A stretch of 64,000 nucleotides of DNA from Pseudonocardia cypriaca (GCF_006717045.1 NZ_VFPH01000001.1:2170001-2234000), one strand, 5' to 3'; positions 23,319 to 31,336 are shown, counted from the stretch's first letter. Numbers and translations: made by a program. The notes: generated from the sequence alone by a model not told the origin.

Positions 23319-24734
23319 GTGCCCGCTGCTGCTGTGATTTCGCTGCCGACTCCGTTGCAGGCCATGAGCACCTCCGTGCTGGAGTCGGAGTTGCTGGGTT
23401 TGGCCGGGCACATCGCGGCTGCGGAATGCCGGTTCCTGCAGTTGCTGGCCGAGTTCGACGAGCGGGGTGGCTGGTGTGGGGACGGGATCCGCTCGTGCGC
23501 GCACTGGCTGTCCTGGCGGGCCGGGATGAGCCTGCGCACCGCCACCGAGCACCTGCGGGTCGCGCGCGCCCTGCAGCACCTGCCCCGCATCACCGAAGCG
23601 TTCGCTGCTGGGCGGATCTCCTACTCGAAGGTTCGGGCGATCACCCGCATCACCGGCTCGGACACCGCCACCCTGACCCGAATCGCCGCCGACATCGCCG
23701 CCGGGGAGCCGCAGCTGCGGCACACCGCGGTCGCGGATCCGGAGACCGCGGAGCGGGTGCTGCTCAACCTCGCGTTGTCCGGCACCGCCAGCCATGTGGA
23801 GACGGTGGTGCGGGCCGTGCGCCGCCGCCACACGCCACCCGAAGACCTCGCCGTCCGCCGATCCCTGACCTGGCACTGGGACGAGGACGGCTCCCTGATC
23901 CTGCGCGCCCGGCTCACCCCCGAGGACGGGGCCGCCCTCATCAGCGCCATCGAATCTTTGGTCCCCGCCAGCGCCCCGGCACACCATCCGGTCTCGCCCG
24001 CACCCGACGACCTGGACCAGCAGGCCCGCGAACACGAACCCGGCCCAGCCGCGGACCGGGTCGCTGCCCGCCGGGCCGATGCCCTGCTCACCCTGGTCAA
24101 CCGGGAGGGCGGGGAGGAAAGTGGCCCGGTGGTCGAGCGCGGGCAGGCCCAGGTGATCGTGCACCTGGACGCCACCACCGGTACCGCCCGCCTAGAGGGC
24201 GGCCCGGAGATCCCGGCCACCACCGCGCAGCGGCTGACCTGCGACGCCCGCGCCCAGGTCCTGCTCAACGACCGGAAGGGCAACCGGCTGTACCTGGGCC
24301 GCTCCCGCCGCCTGGCCACCCCCGCGCAGATCGCGGCGCTGACCGTGCGCGACGGGGCGGGCTGCCGGTTCCCCGGCTGCACCCACACCCACTACCTACA
24401 CGCCCACCACGTGCAGCACTGGCTGCACGGCGGCCCCACTGACGTCGACAACCTGGTCCTGGTCTGCAGCTTCCACCACCGCCTGATCCACGACCACGGC
24501 TACCACATCCGATGGACCTCCGACGGCTGGGAGTTCAGCCGCCCGGATAACACTGCGATTCCCGCCGTCGCACCGATGTTGACCGGTAGCCGCGAGAGTC
24601 TGATCGAGATGCACACCCGCGCCCGGCTGCGGATCACCCGCACCACCCTGACTCCGGACTGGTATGGCGAACGGCTCGACCCGCAGCCGATCCTGGACGC
24701 GCTGCTACCTCGCAGGATCAGGACCGCCGCCTGA
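23319..24734 (+). CDS. DUF222 and HNH endonuclease domain protein (13E12-like)
   Basis: A 471-residue protein. Residues about 10-330 form the helical DUF222 domain (LAEFDERGGW, CAHWLSWRAGMS, and GRISYSKVRAITR). The C-terminal HNH nuclease has CRFPGCTHTHYLHAHHVQHW, then DNLVLVCSFHHRLIHDHGY, giving the zinc cysteines and the catalytic histidines. This multi-copy actinobacterial family includes the mycobacterial 13E12 repeat proteins and is thought to be mobile or defence related; biochemical function is unclear. GTG start by length and weak AGGGGG; an ATG at 23364 is also possible. Flanked by matching palindromes. Confidence 0.88.
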   Translation: MPAAAVISLPTPLQAMSTSVLESELLGLAGHIAAAECRFLQLLAEFDERGGWCGDGIRSCAHWLSWRAGMSLRTATEHLRVARALQHLPRITEAFAAGRISYSKVRAITRITGSDTATLTRIAADIAAGEPQLRHTAVADPETAERVLLNLALSGTASHVETVVRAVRRRHTPPEDLAVRRSLTWHWDEDGSLILRARLTPEDGAALISAIESLVPASAPAHHPVSPAPDDLDQQAREHEPGPAADRVAARRADALLTLVNREGGEESGPVVERGQAQVIVHLDATTGTARLEGGPEIPATTAQRLTCDARAQVLLNDRKGNRLYLGRSRRLATPAQIAALTVRDGAGCRFPGCTHTHYLHAHHVQHWLHGGPTDVDNLVLVCSFHHRLIHDHGYHIRWTSDGWEFSRPDNTAIPAVAPMLTGSRESLIEMHTRARLRITRTTLTPDWYGERLDPQPILDALLPRRIRTAA

Positions 24735-24746
24735 ACCCCCGCGCCG

Positions 24747-24760
24747 CGTTCCGCGGAACG
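24747..24760. repeat. Palindrome CGTTCCGCGGAACG, right copy
   Basis: Identical 14 bases to the copy at 23233-23246, here 12 bases after the HNH gene stop and extended by one more symmetrical base on each side. It could also act as a small terminator, but the upstream copy is not at a gene end. Confidence 0.55.
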
Positions 24761-24786
24761 CGAAGCACCACCGACCACCTGGTGAG

Positions 24787-25047
24787 CTAGGCAGGGGTGG
24801 CTGCTTCCGGCTCCGGCCGACCGCCTTCGGCCGCCGCTCCCTCCTGGGTCCGGATCAGCTGTGCCATCGCCTCGAGCCTGTCCGCGGCGGCAGTACCACC
24901 GCACGTCAGGGAGGCGAGCAGGCCGCCGAGCAGGCCGGCCCGGTCGGCCACGATCCGGACCCGACCGACCTCTACGACGAGACCCAGCAGGTCGAGACGC
25001 AGTCCGTCCGGGATGTCGAGGATCACGCATTCCACCGGCGTCGTCAT
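24787..25047 (-). CDS. Small hypothetical protein with a leucine-rich beta pattern
   Basis: An 86-residue protein starting MTTPVECVILDIPDG. The segment LRLDLLGLVVEVGRVRIVAD followed by LLGGLLASLTCGG resembles a motif I recall from actinobacterial and haloarchaeal secreted proteins (C-x-I-L-x-L ... LDLLGLxVxLxxVxLxIxA ... GNLLGxLLC), here as a stand-alone unit without a signal peptide. The two cysteines match the ends of that motif. The C-terminus is an Ala/Glu/Pro-rich tail. Function unknown. Confidence 0.55.
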   Translation of the reverse strand: MTTPVECVILDIPDGLRLDLLGLVVEVGRVRIVADRAGLLGGLLASLTCGGTAAADRLEAMAQLIRTQEGAAAEGGRPEPEAATPA

Positions 25048-25226
25048 CGTCCGCCCCTTCCTGCTCAACGGGCGTGCGGAGAATTCCGGACGGGCAAGCC
25101 TAGTGAGCGGACCTCCTCGGCGGAAGCAACAGCCCTGCGCGGGCGGCGAGGTTCGTCCAGCCGCGCCAACCGCCTACGACGAAGGCCGGGGCTCGCCGCG
25201 CGAGGGCGGGTGAGCGTGCGAGCGCC

Positions 25227-25613
25227 TCAGGTGGTGTCCACCTTGCCGCCGACACTGCTGCGGCCGGCTGGAACACCGACCAGCTCCACCGCTGCGCCCG
25301 AGCGGACTCGCTCGCCGAGCACCGTGACCAGGGCGTCCGTCACTCCGGCGGTGAGCCGAGCCACGATGTCCTCGGCGTCGGGACGGGAGAAGGCGGCCTC
25401 CTTGATGCCGAACGTGACGCGTGGGGCCGGGTTCTCCACGGGCTTGCCGCCGATGCCCCAGCGGCCGTCGGGGAGGCCGATCAGCTGCACGACTGCGATG
25501 TCGCGAGCCCATTCCCCGTAGACCGCGACGACGGCGTCGGTCAGTGCGGCGATCAGCTCACGCTCGTGGCCGGTCAGGTCGCTCTCGCTGGCGTACACGA
25601 TCAGATGCGGCAT
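25227..25613 (-). CDS. Tautomerase-superfamily protein, fused two-unit form
   Basis: A 128-residue protein beginning Met-Pro-His-Leu-Ile-Val, the N-terminal proline start of 4-oxalocrotonate tautomerase-like enzymes. Two beta-alpha-beta units are visible: residues 1-60, and from about 64 (APRVTFGIKEAAF) to the end, as in cis-CaaD/MSAD-type fused members. Pro2 is the expected general base; an Arg partner could be in the RVTFGIK strand. The short start fits the family; the upstream frame would bury the proline. Divergent from a MarR gene with a palindromic operator between. Confidence 0.8.
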   Translation of the reverse strand: MPHLIVYASESDLTGHERELIAALTDAVVAVYGEWARDIAVVQLIGLPDGRWGIGGKPVENPAPRVTFGIKEAAFSRPDAEDIVARLTAGVTDALVTVLGERVRSGAAVELVGVPAGRSSVGGKVDTT

Positions 25614-25632
25614 ACCGTCTCCGATGTCTTCT

Positions 25633-25651
25633 GAATCAAAGCATTTGATTC
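25633..25651. promoter_or_regulatory. MarR-type operator, perfect 8-base inverted repeat
   Basis: GAATCAAA and TTTGATTC flank a GCA spacer in the 62-bp gap between the divergent tautomerase and marR genes. The perfect symmetry and low-GC composition against a GC-rich background mark it as the likely operator for the adjacent regulator. Confidence 0.75.
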
Positions 25652-25675
25652 CAAAGGTAGTGAGGAGGTCGGCGA

Positions 25676-26143
25676 GTGTCAACGTCGGAGTCGACCGACG
25701 ACGCGATCCGGGAGCTGATGCCCGTGCTGCCGCGGCTGGTCGGTCGGATCAAGCGCCTGCCGCCGCCGGAGCGGCTCCGATCGCTGGACCTGACACCGCG
25801 GCACCTGTCGCTGTTGTCGATGCTGCTGCTCGACGGTCCGCTCACCGTGTCCCAGCTGGCCGAGCGACTGTCGGTTGCGCCGACCACGGTGAGCTTGATC
25901 GTGGGCGAGCTGACCCAGAAGGACGTCCTGCGCCGGCGCGCGGACGAGGCGGACCGCCGCCGCCGCATCGTCGACCTCACCGACGATGCCCGGCCCGCCG
26001 TCTCCCAGTGGCTCTCCCCGGGCGCTCAGGCGTGGCGGGAAGCCCTCGGCCCGTTGACGCCCGAACAGCGCCGCGTGGTCGTGGACACGTTCCTGGCCTA
26101 CGAGGCCGCCTTCACCAGGGCCCTCGACCGGGGCAACGGCTGA
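25676..26143 (+). CDS. MarR-family transcriptional regulator
   Basis: A 155-residue winged-helix protein: helix pair LTVSQLAERLSVAPTTVSLIV and a wing with RRRADEADRRRRIVDLT, where the Asp-Arg-Arg of MarR wings is evident. GTG start after TGAGGAGG. Divergent from the tautomerase gene with one perfect palindrome between, so probably an autorepressor that also controls the tautomerase. Its 3' end meets a broken methyltransferase gene on the other strand. Confidence 0.88.
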   Translation: MSTSESTDDAIRELMPVLPRLVGRIKRLPPPERLRSLDLTPRHLSLLSMLLLDGPLTVSQLAERLSVAPTTVSLIVGELTQKDVLRRRADEADRRRRIVDLTDDARPAVSQWLSPGAQAWREALGPLTPEQRRVVVDTFLAYEAAFTRALDRGNG

Positions 26144-26149
26144 GGAGTC

Positions 26150-26630
26150 TCACGACGAAGCCTCGACGACGAAGAACAGATGGTGGAGATGCGGAAGCCG
26201 GCGGCGGTGAAAGCACCCGTCATGGCGTGCAACGGCTTGCGCCAGAACTTCATCGGCACGGTCTGCCGGCCGAACGTCCAGTCGAATGTGTAGCTGGTGG
26301 TCGCGAAGTAGTCGGGTCGGGGTTCGTGGATCGTGTACGCCACGAACGGGTGGTCCACCGACGCGATGAGCCGCCCGCCAGGCCTGAGCACGCGTCGCAA
26401 CTCGGCCAGCGTCGGATTCCAGTCCTCCACGTAGTGCAGGACCAGCGACGAGACCACGACGTCGAACACGCCTTCGTCGAACGGCAATGGGTCGCGAAGG
26501 TCGACCTGGTGGAGGTCCGCGTCACCGCCCAACCGCCGCCTGGCCAGCGCCAGCATCCGGCGCTGGCGTCGATGCCGGTGACGACGGCCCCACGCATCGG
26601 GCACGGGATCCATCGTCGCAGCCGCACGAC
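26150..26630 (-). pseudogene. Class I SAM methyltransferase remnant
   Basis: The central frame reads LARRRLGGDADLHQVDLRD, SSLVLHYVEDW and LRRVLRPGGRLIASVDHPF, typical of SAM-dependent methyltransferases. The start is lost: the strand after motif I (VVTGIDASA) sits in another frame, and one missing base near 26558 would rejoin it to MLALARRRLG. The end is also broken: HHLFFVVEASS, a normal family C-terminus, appears in a different frame directly after GFRISTI, so an internal segment has been deleted. Not functional. Confidence 0.78.
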
Positions 26631-26673
26631 GAAGGCCCGGCTCCCCGTCCGAGGACGGGAACGCCGGGCCTTC
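26631..26673 (-). terminator. Strong hairpin terminator downstream of glnA
   Basis: GAAGGCCCGGC pairs perfectly with GCCGGGCCTTC, and the loop contains a second nested stem (CCGTCC/GGACGG). It lies about 40 bases after the glnA stop on the minus strand. No long T-run follows, as is usual in actinobacteria. Confidence 0.8.
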
Positions 26674-26686
26674 GTTGCGGATCAGG

Positions 26687-26719
26687 CAGTACTACCGATC
26701 AGCCAGTACTACCGATCAG
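26687..26719. repeat. 16-bp direct repeat at the glnA stop codon
   Basis: CAGTACTACCGATCAG occurs twice with one base between; the second copy contains the glnA stop codon. Probably a small tandem duplication extending past the gene end. Confidence 0.7.
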
Positions 26720-28137
26720 ACGTCGTAGTACAGCGCGAACTCGTACGGGTGCGGGCGCAGCCGCAGCGGGTCGATCTCGTTCTCCCGCTTGTACGCGATC
26801 CAGGTCTCGATCAGGTCGGGGGTGAACACACCACCCTCGAGCAGGTAGTCGTGGTCGGCCTCGAGCCGGTCGATCACGGCGCCGAGGCTGCCCGGCACCT
26901 GCGGGATGTCCTTGGCCTCCTCGGGCGGCAGCTCGTAGAGGTCCTTGTCGATCGGGGCCGGCGGCTCGATCTTGTTCTTGATGCCGTCGAGGCCGGCCAT
27001 GACCATCGCGGAGAAGGCGAGGTACGGGTTGCCGGACGAGTCGGGGCAGCGGAACTCGATGCGCTTGGCCTTGGGGCTGCTTCCCGAGAGCGGGATGCGG
27101 ATGCAGGCCGAGCGGTTGCGGGCCGAGTAGACCAGGTTGACCGGGGCCTCGAAGCCGGGCACCAGGCGGTGGTAGGAGTTCACCGTCGGGTTGGTGAAGG
27201 CCAGCAGGCTCGGCGCGTGGTGCAGCAGGCCGCCGACGTAGTAGCGCGCGATGTCGGAGAGGCCGCCGTAGCCGGACTCGTCGTGGAAGAGCGGCTGGCC
27301 GTCCTTCCAGAGCGACTGGTGGACGTGCATGCCCGAGCCGTTGTCACCGAACAGCGGCTTCGGCATGAAGGTGGCCGTCTTGCCGTGCTGCCACGCCGTG
27401 TTCTTGACGAGGTACTTGAACAGCATGATGTCGTCGGCGGCGTGGAGCAGGGTGTTGAACTTGTAGTTGATCTCGGCCTGCCCGGCGGTGCCCACCTCGT
27501 GGTGCTCGCGCTCGACGGTGAAGCCGCTCTCGATCATGTTGCTGACGATGTCGGCGCGCAGGTCGGCGTAGTGGTCGACCGGCGGCACGGGGAAGTAGCC
27601 GCTCTTGTAGTTGATCTTGTAGCCGAGGTTGCCGCCCTGCTCCTCGCGCCCGGTGTTCCACCAGCCCTCGACCGAGTCGATGTGGTGGAAGGACTCCTGC
27701 GGGTTGGAGGCGAAGCGGATCGAGTCGAAGATGTAGAACTCGGCCTCGGGCGCCATGAACGCGGTGTCCGCCACGCCGGAGGCGCGCAGGTACTCCTCCG
27801 CCTTGCGGGCCACGTTGCGCGGGTCGCGGCTGTAGGGCTCGCCCGTGATCGGGTCGTGCACGAAGAAGTTGATGTTCAGCGTCTTGTGCTTGCGGAACGG
27901 GTCGAGCCGGGCGGTGGCGGCGTCCGCGAAGAGCGCCATGTCCGACTCGTTGATCGCCTGGAAGCCGCGGACGGACGAGCCGTCGAAGGCCGCACCGTTC
28001 TCGAGCAGGTCACCGGCGGTGGACGCGGGGACGGTGAGGTGCTGCATCACTCCGGGGAGGTCGCAGAACCTGATGTCGACGTACTCGACACCCTCGTCCG
28101 AGATGTACTTCAGGACCTCTTCGGAGTTGCTGAACAC
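26716..28137 (-). CDS. glnA: Type I glutamine synthetase GlnA
   Basis: At 473 residues this is the standard bacterial GSI, making glutamine from glutamate, ammonium and ATP as a dodecamer. Visible motifs: FDGSSVRGFQAINESDM, MAPEAEFYIFDS, EVGTAGQAEINYKF, the ATP-site NPTVNSYHRLVPG, and RIPLSGSSPKAKRIEFRCPD. Tyr401 in KDLYELPPEE is the adenylylation site, so activity is likely controlled by GlnE. GTG start, with AAGGAG eight bases upstream. A GlnR-like box lies 73 bases before the start, and a strong hairpin follows the stop. Confidence 0.97.
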   Translation of the reverse strand: MFSNSEEVLKYISDEGVEYVDIRFCDLPGVMQHLTVPASTAGDLLENGAAFDGSSVRGFQAINESDMALFADAATARLDPFRKHKTLNINFFVHDPITGEPYSRDPRNVARKAEEYLRASGVADTAFMAPEAEFYIFDSIRFASNPQESFHHIDSVEGWWNTGREEQGGNLGYKINYKSGYFPVPPVDHYADLRADIVSNMIESGFTVEREHHEVGTAGQAEINYKFNTLLHAADDIMLFKYLVKNTAWQHGKTATFMPKPLFGDNGSGMHVHQSLWKDGQPLFHDESGYGGLSDIARYYVGGLLHHAPSLLAFTNPTVNSYHRLVPGFEAPVNLVYSARNRSACIRIPLSGSSPKAKRIEFRCPDSSGNPYLAFSAMVMAGLDGIKNKIEPPAPIDKDLYELPPEEAKDIPQVPGSLGAVIDRLEADHDYLLEGGVFTPDLIETWIAYKRENEIDPLRLRPHPYEFALYYDV

Positions 28138-28209
28138 CCACTGACTCCTTCATGCGACACGCTGGTCGGGTAGAACTGGCTTCGTCGGCGGCGAACCTAT
28201 GGTGGCCTT

Positions 28210-28247
28210 GTTGCCCAGCCGTCACTCGTTTGTTTCGCAGACGTTAA
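28210..28247 (-). promoter_or_regulatory. GlnR-like binding box upstream of glnA
   Basis: Reading the minus strand, four pentamers appear with exact six-base spacers: TTAAC, GAAAC, GTGAC, GCAAC. This matches the actinobacterial GlnR a-b-a-b consensus (GTnAC-n6-GAAAC, twice), with the central two perfect and the outer two each off by one base. It is 73 bases before the glnA start, so nitrogen control by GlnR is likely. Confidence 0.7.
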
Positions 28248-28298
28248 CGGACTCGGGCGGCAGGCTGCTCCTCGTCACACCTGCCTAGGCTGGTGGCC

Positions 28299-28751
28299 AT
28301 GGCCCGCTGGATCGAGTCCTGGCTGCCCGGCGCCGCTGCCGAGGTGGGTGGACCATACCCCGGGGATTGGCTGGGGCTACCCGCCTCGGGCGTCAGCTCT
28401 GTGGCCGGGCTGGGGCGGCGGGTGGCGGCGCTCGCGATCGACTGGTTCCTGGCGTACGGGATCGCGGCAATGCTCACCGCGCTCGACGACCCGAACCTCG
28501 GCTGGTCGGTGCTCGGGATCTGGTACCTGCTCACCGCCGTGCCGGTGGCCGTGTTCGGCGCGAGCGCGGGGATGACGGCGCTCGGGATCCGGGTGGCCTC
28601 GCTGGACTCGTCCGCGGTGATCGGCGTGCCGCGAGCCCTGCTGCGCACGGCGATGATCGCGCTCGTGCTGCCCGCCCTCGCCCGTGACGAGGACGGCCGC
28701 GGCTGGCACGACCGCGCCACCCGCACGGTCGTCGTCCGCAGCCGCGCTTGA
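28299..28751 (+). CDS. RDD-family membrane protein
   Basis: A 150-residue protein with about three membrane segments and the family signature residues R-x-x-A-x-x-x-D (GRRVAALAIDWFLAYG), then MTALGIRVASL and a C-terminal DRATRTVVV. Divergent from glnA, matching the mycobacterial Rv2219A-glnA1 neighbourhood. RDD proteins have been linked to ion exchange, but most are uncharacterised. Confidence 0.85.
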   Translation: MARWIESWLPGAAAEVGGPYPGDWLGLPASGVSSVAGLGRRVAALAIDWFLAYGIAAMLTALDDPNLGWSVLGIWYLLTAVPVAVFGASAGMTALGIRVASLDSSAVIGVPRALLRTAMIALVLPALARDEDGRGWHDRATRTVVVRSRA

Positions 28752-28786
28752 CCCTCCCCGTGGGGGAGACCCGAACGTCTCGTGTC

Positions 28787-29314
28787 ATGCACACCGACAC
28801 CACCGCCCCGGAGCTCGTCGACCTGCCCGCCCGCGTCGTGCTGACCGTCGACGGTGCCGGCGCCCCGGAGGCGCCCGCGTTCACCGCGGCCGTCCGCGCC
28901 CTGTTCGCCGTGCGGGCCGCACTCGGCGCCCGCGAGGACGTGCCATTGGAAGGCAGCTACAGCCAGGACGGCGACCCGCTGCGCTTCGACCTCGGCAAGC
29001 CCGACGGCTGGCACTGGCGCCTGCTCGTGCCGGCGCCGCCGCACGCCACCGCCGCCGCCGCCGAGACGGCCGGCGGCCGTTTCGGAGCGCCCGTGCACCT
29101 GCGCAGCCCGCGGGCACAGCGGGTGGCGCGGCTGCTGCACCGGGGCCCGTACGCCGACGAGGGTCCGTCGCTCGCCGCGCTGTACTCGTTCGTCGAGCGC
29201 TCGGGGCTCGTGCCGGCCGGCCCGCACACGGAGGTCTACCTGACCGACCCGTCCACGACGCCGCCCGCGCAGCTGCGGACACTCCTGCAGGTTCCGGTGA
29301 GCCGATGGGTCTGA
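28787..29314 (+). CDS. GyrI-like small-molecule-binding domain protein
   Basis: A 175-residue protein whose C-terminal half (RVARLLHRGPYADEGPSLAAL ... HTEVYLTDPSTTP) is the GyrI-like effector domain found in MerR/AraC regulators, here without a DNA-binding domain. The same closing motif (TETYLTDPDTAGP) ends the adjacent MerR regulator, so the two probably share an ancestor. Its stop overlaps that regulator's start. It may bind the same ligand and act as a drug sequestering or sensing partner; this is inference. Confidence 0.72.
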   Translation: MHTDTTAPELVDLPARVVLTVDGAGAPEAPAFTAAVRALFAVRAALGAREDVPLEGSYSQDGDPLRFDLGKPDGWHWRLLVPAPPHATAAAAETAGGRFGAPVHLRSPRAQRVARLLHRGPYADEGPSLAALYSFVERSGLVPAGPHTEVYLTDPSTTPPAQLRTLLQVPVSRWV

Positions 29315-30072
29315 TGCCGATCGGCGAGTTCGCCCGCCTGGCGCGGCTCACGGTCAAGGCCGTGCGCCACTACGACGCCGAGGGGCTGCTCGTCCCGGCA
29401 TCGGTCGATCCGCATTCCGGCTACCGCTACTACCGCGCCGAGCAGGTGCGGACGGCCACGACGATCGCGCTGCTGCGCGGCCTCGACGTGCCGCTGCCGG
29501 TGGTGCGGCAGGTGCTCTCCGCGCCCGACGACGCGGCCGTGGCCGTCGTGCTCGGGGAGCAGCGCGAGCGGCTGGCCGCCGAGCTCGTGCGGCGGGAGCA
29601 GGCGTTGCGCACGCTCGACGCGCTGCGCAGGGCGCCCGAGCGGGTGCCGTACGCCGTCGCGATCGCGGACCGGGCGCCGGTGCAGCTGCGCGGGCGCAGC
29701 GGCCGGGTGCGGGCGGACGCGCTCGACGAGGACACGGGTGCGCTGTGCCGGCTCGTGCTGCGTGAGCTCGCGGATGCCGGGCGCGCCCCGCTCGTCGCGG
29801 TGTTCCCGCTGGACCTCGTCGACGAGTTCGACGTGCAGGTGGGCGTGCCCTCGGCCGGAGGGGAGACCGCCCTGCCCGGCGGGTCGTGGGCCACCACCCT
29901 GCACGTCGGGCCCCATCCGCAGCTCCCGCTCGCCTACACGGCGCTGCTGGAGCACGTGCGCGAGCTCGGCCACCGCCCGGCGGGCCCGGTGACCGAGACG
30001 TACCTGACCGACCCGGACACGGCAGGGCCCGACGAGATGGTGACGCGGGTGGCGGTGGCGCTGGACCGCTAG
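29305..30072 (+). CDS. MerR-family regulator with GyrI-like effector domain
   Basis: A 255-residue protein: N-terminal MerR helix-turn-helix (MPIGEFARLARLTVKAVRHYD ... GYRYYRAEQ), a coiled-coil linker (LGEQRERLAAELVRREQALR), then a GyrI-like ligand domain ending TETYLTDPDTAG. Architecture like BltR/BmrR-type multidrug-responsive activators. Start at 29305 or 29314 (the latter gives TGATG overlap with the upstream gene). Coupled to a stand-alone GyrI-like gene. Meets the DUF4191 gene convergently with a four-base overlap. Confidence 0.88.
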   Translation: MGLMPIGEFARLARLTVKAVRHYDAEGLLVPASVDPHSGYRYYRAEQVRTATTIALLRGLDVPLPVVRQVLSAPDDAAVAVVLGEQRERLAAELVRREQALRTLDALRRAPERVPYAVAIADRAPVQLRGRSGRVRADALDEDTGALCRLVLRELADAGRAPLVAVFPLDLVDEFDVQVGVPSAGGETALPGGSWATTLHVGPHPQLPLAYTALLEHVRELGHRPAGPVTETYLTDPDTAGPDEMVTRVAVALDR

Positions 30073-30800
30073 CGGCGGCGGACCGTGCGCTGCACGCTGC
30101 GCATCTTCGCGCCGGCGGGCAGGGGGCCCTTCGGCATGGCCGCAGCGCGGGAGCCCAGCGCGGCCAGCCGCGCCTCCATGGTCTCCATCTCCTGGCGGCT
30201 GATGTTGCGGGGCAGCTTCGTGAGGTGACGCTGCAGCTTGGCGAGCGGCACCTGGCCCTCGTCGTTGCCGACGATCACGTCGTAGATCGGCATCGTGCCG
30301 GCGATGCGGGCCGTGCGCTTCTTCTCCTGCGCGAGCAGGCTCTTCACGCGGTGCGGGGCGCCCTCGGCGACGAGGATGATCCCGGGCCGGCCGATGACCC
30401 GGTGCACGGCGTCGAGGTGGGTGGTGCCCGCGACGCCCGGGGTGACCCGCCACTGGCCGCGCAGGTTGTCCAGCGCCCAGCCGGCGGCACCCGGCTGCCC
30501 GTCGGCCTTGCTGAAGACGTTGCGCTGGACCCGGCGGCCGAAGATGCTGACCGCGGCCAGCACGCCGACGGCGATGCCGAGCGGCAGCAGGATCCACTCC
30601 AGGCCGAAGAACAGCCCGATCACGAAGAAGACCGCCACCGACAGCAGCAGCGCCCCCACCATGAGCGGCAGCAGCGCCTTGTCCTCGCGGCGCTGCATCT
30701 GGAACGCCTGCCAGATCTGCTTGTAGCGCGCCCTGGATGCCTCGCGCCGCGCGCGCTTGGCAGCCTGCTTCGCTTCCTTGTCGGGCTTCCCACCGGCCAT
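30069..30800 (-). CDS. DUF4191 membrane protein
   Basis: A 243-residue protein with a Lys/Arg-rich N-terminus (MAGGKPDKEAKQAAKRARRE), two adjacent transmembrane segments at about residues 45-90 and a soluble C-terminal domain (LDNLRGQWRVTPGVAG, RPGIILVAEGAP). This is the Rv2219-type family next to lipA in mycobacteria. The C-terminal domain faces the cytoplasm by the positive-inside rule. Function unknown, but the neighbourhood with lipoate genes is conserved. Confidence 0.85.
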   Translation of the reverse strand: MAGGKPDKEAKQAAKRARREASRARYKQIWQAFQMQRREDKALLPLMVGALLLSVAVFFVIGLFFGLEWILLPLGIAVGVLAAVSIFGRRVQRNVFSKADGQPGAAGWALDNLRGQWRVTPGVAGTTHLDAVHRVIGRPGIILVAEGAPHRVKSLLAQEKKRTARIAGTMPIYDVIVGNDEGQVPLAKLQRHLTKLPRNISRQEMETMEARLAALGSRAAAMPKGPLPAGAKMRSVQRTVRRR

Positions 30801-30841
30801 GTGTCGAGGATACGGGTGTCCTGCCGGTGTCAGCGCATGCC

Positions 30842-31336
30842 TCAGGTATCGATTCCGGGAGTGTGCGGAGGCACCGGAGTGGAGACGACGAAGGAGCTCA
30901 CGGTCTGGCCGTGCAGCAGGAACTTGTCGAGGACGTCCTCCAGCGCGTCGATGGCCGCGACGTGCACCTTCATCAGGAAGCAGTCCTCCCCCGAGATGCG
31001 GTGGCACTCGCTGACCTCCGGGACCCGCGCGGCCAGCTCCACGATCTTCGGGATCTGCCCGGGCCCGGGACGCACCCGCACCCACGCGGTGACGGGGAGG
31101 CCGAGCGCCGCCGGGTCGACGTCCAGCCGGTAGCCGCGGATCACGCCGGTCTCCTCCAGCTTGGCCACGCGTTCGCGCACCGCGGGCGCGGACATCCCCA
31201 CCTTGCGCGCGAGCTGTGCCGCGCTCTGCCGGGGGTCCTCGGAGAGCAGCGTGAGGATGCGCCGGTTCACCTCGTCGAGCACGGATCTTCCGCCTGGAAG
31301 GCCGTTCGCGATGCGGGGTGTTCGGAACGAGGTCAT
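30842..31336 (-). CDS. Lrp/AsnC-family transcriptional regulator
   Basis: About 164 residues: helix-turn-helix (LDEVNRRILTLLSEDPRQSAAQLARKVGMSAPAVRERVAKLE, split by the usual turn), then a RAM ligand domain (VTAWVRVRPGPGQIPKIVEL ... GEDCFLMKVHV). Divergent from an EamA-type exporter with a 61-bp gap, the classical layout for an amino-acid-sensing regulator and its exporter. Start at the ATG (MTSFRT); a GTG at 31282 directly before LDEVNRR is also possible. Confidence 0.85.
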   Translation of the reverse strand: MTSFRTPRIANGLPGGRSVLDEVNRRILTLLSEDPRQSAAQLARKVGMSAPAVRERVAKLEETGVIRGYRLDVDPAALGLPVTAWVRVRPGPGQIPKIVELAARVPEVSECHRISGEDCFLMKVHVAAIDALEDVLDKFLLHGQTVSSFVVSTPVPPHTPGIDT

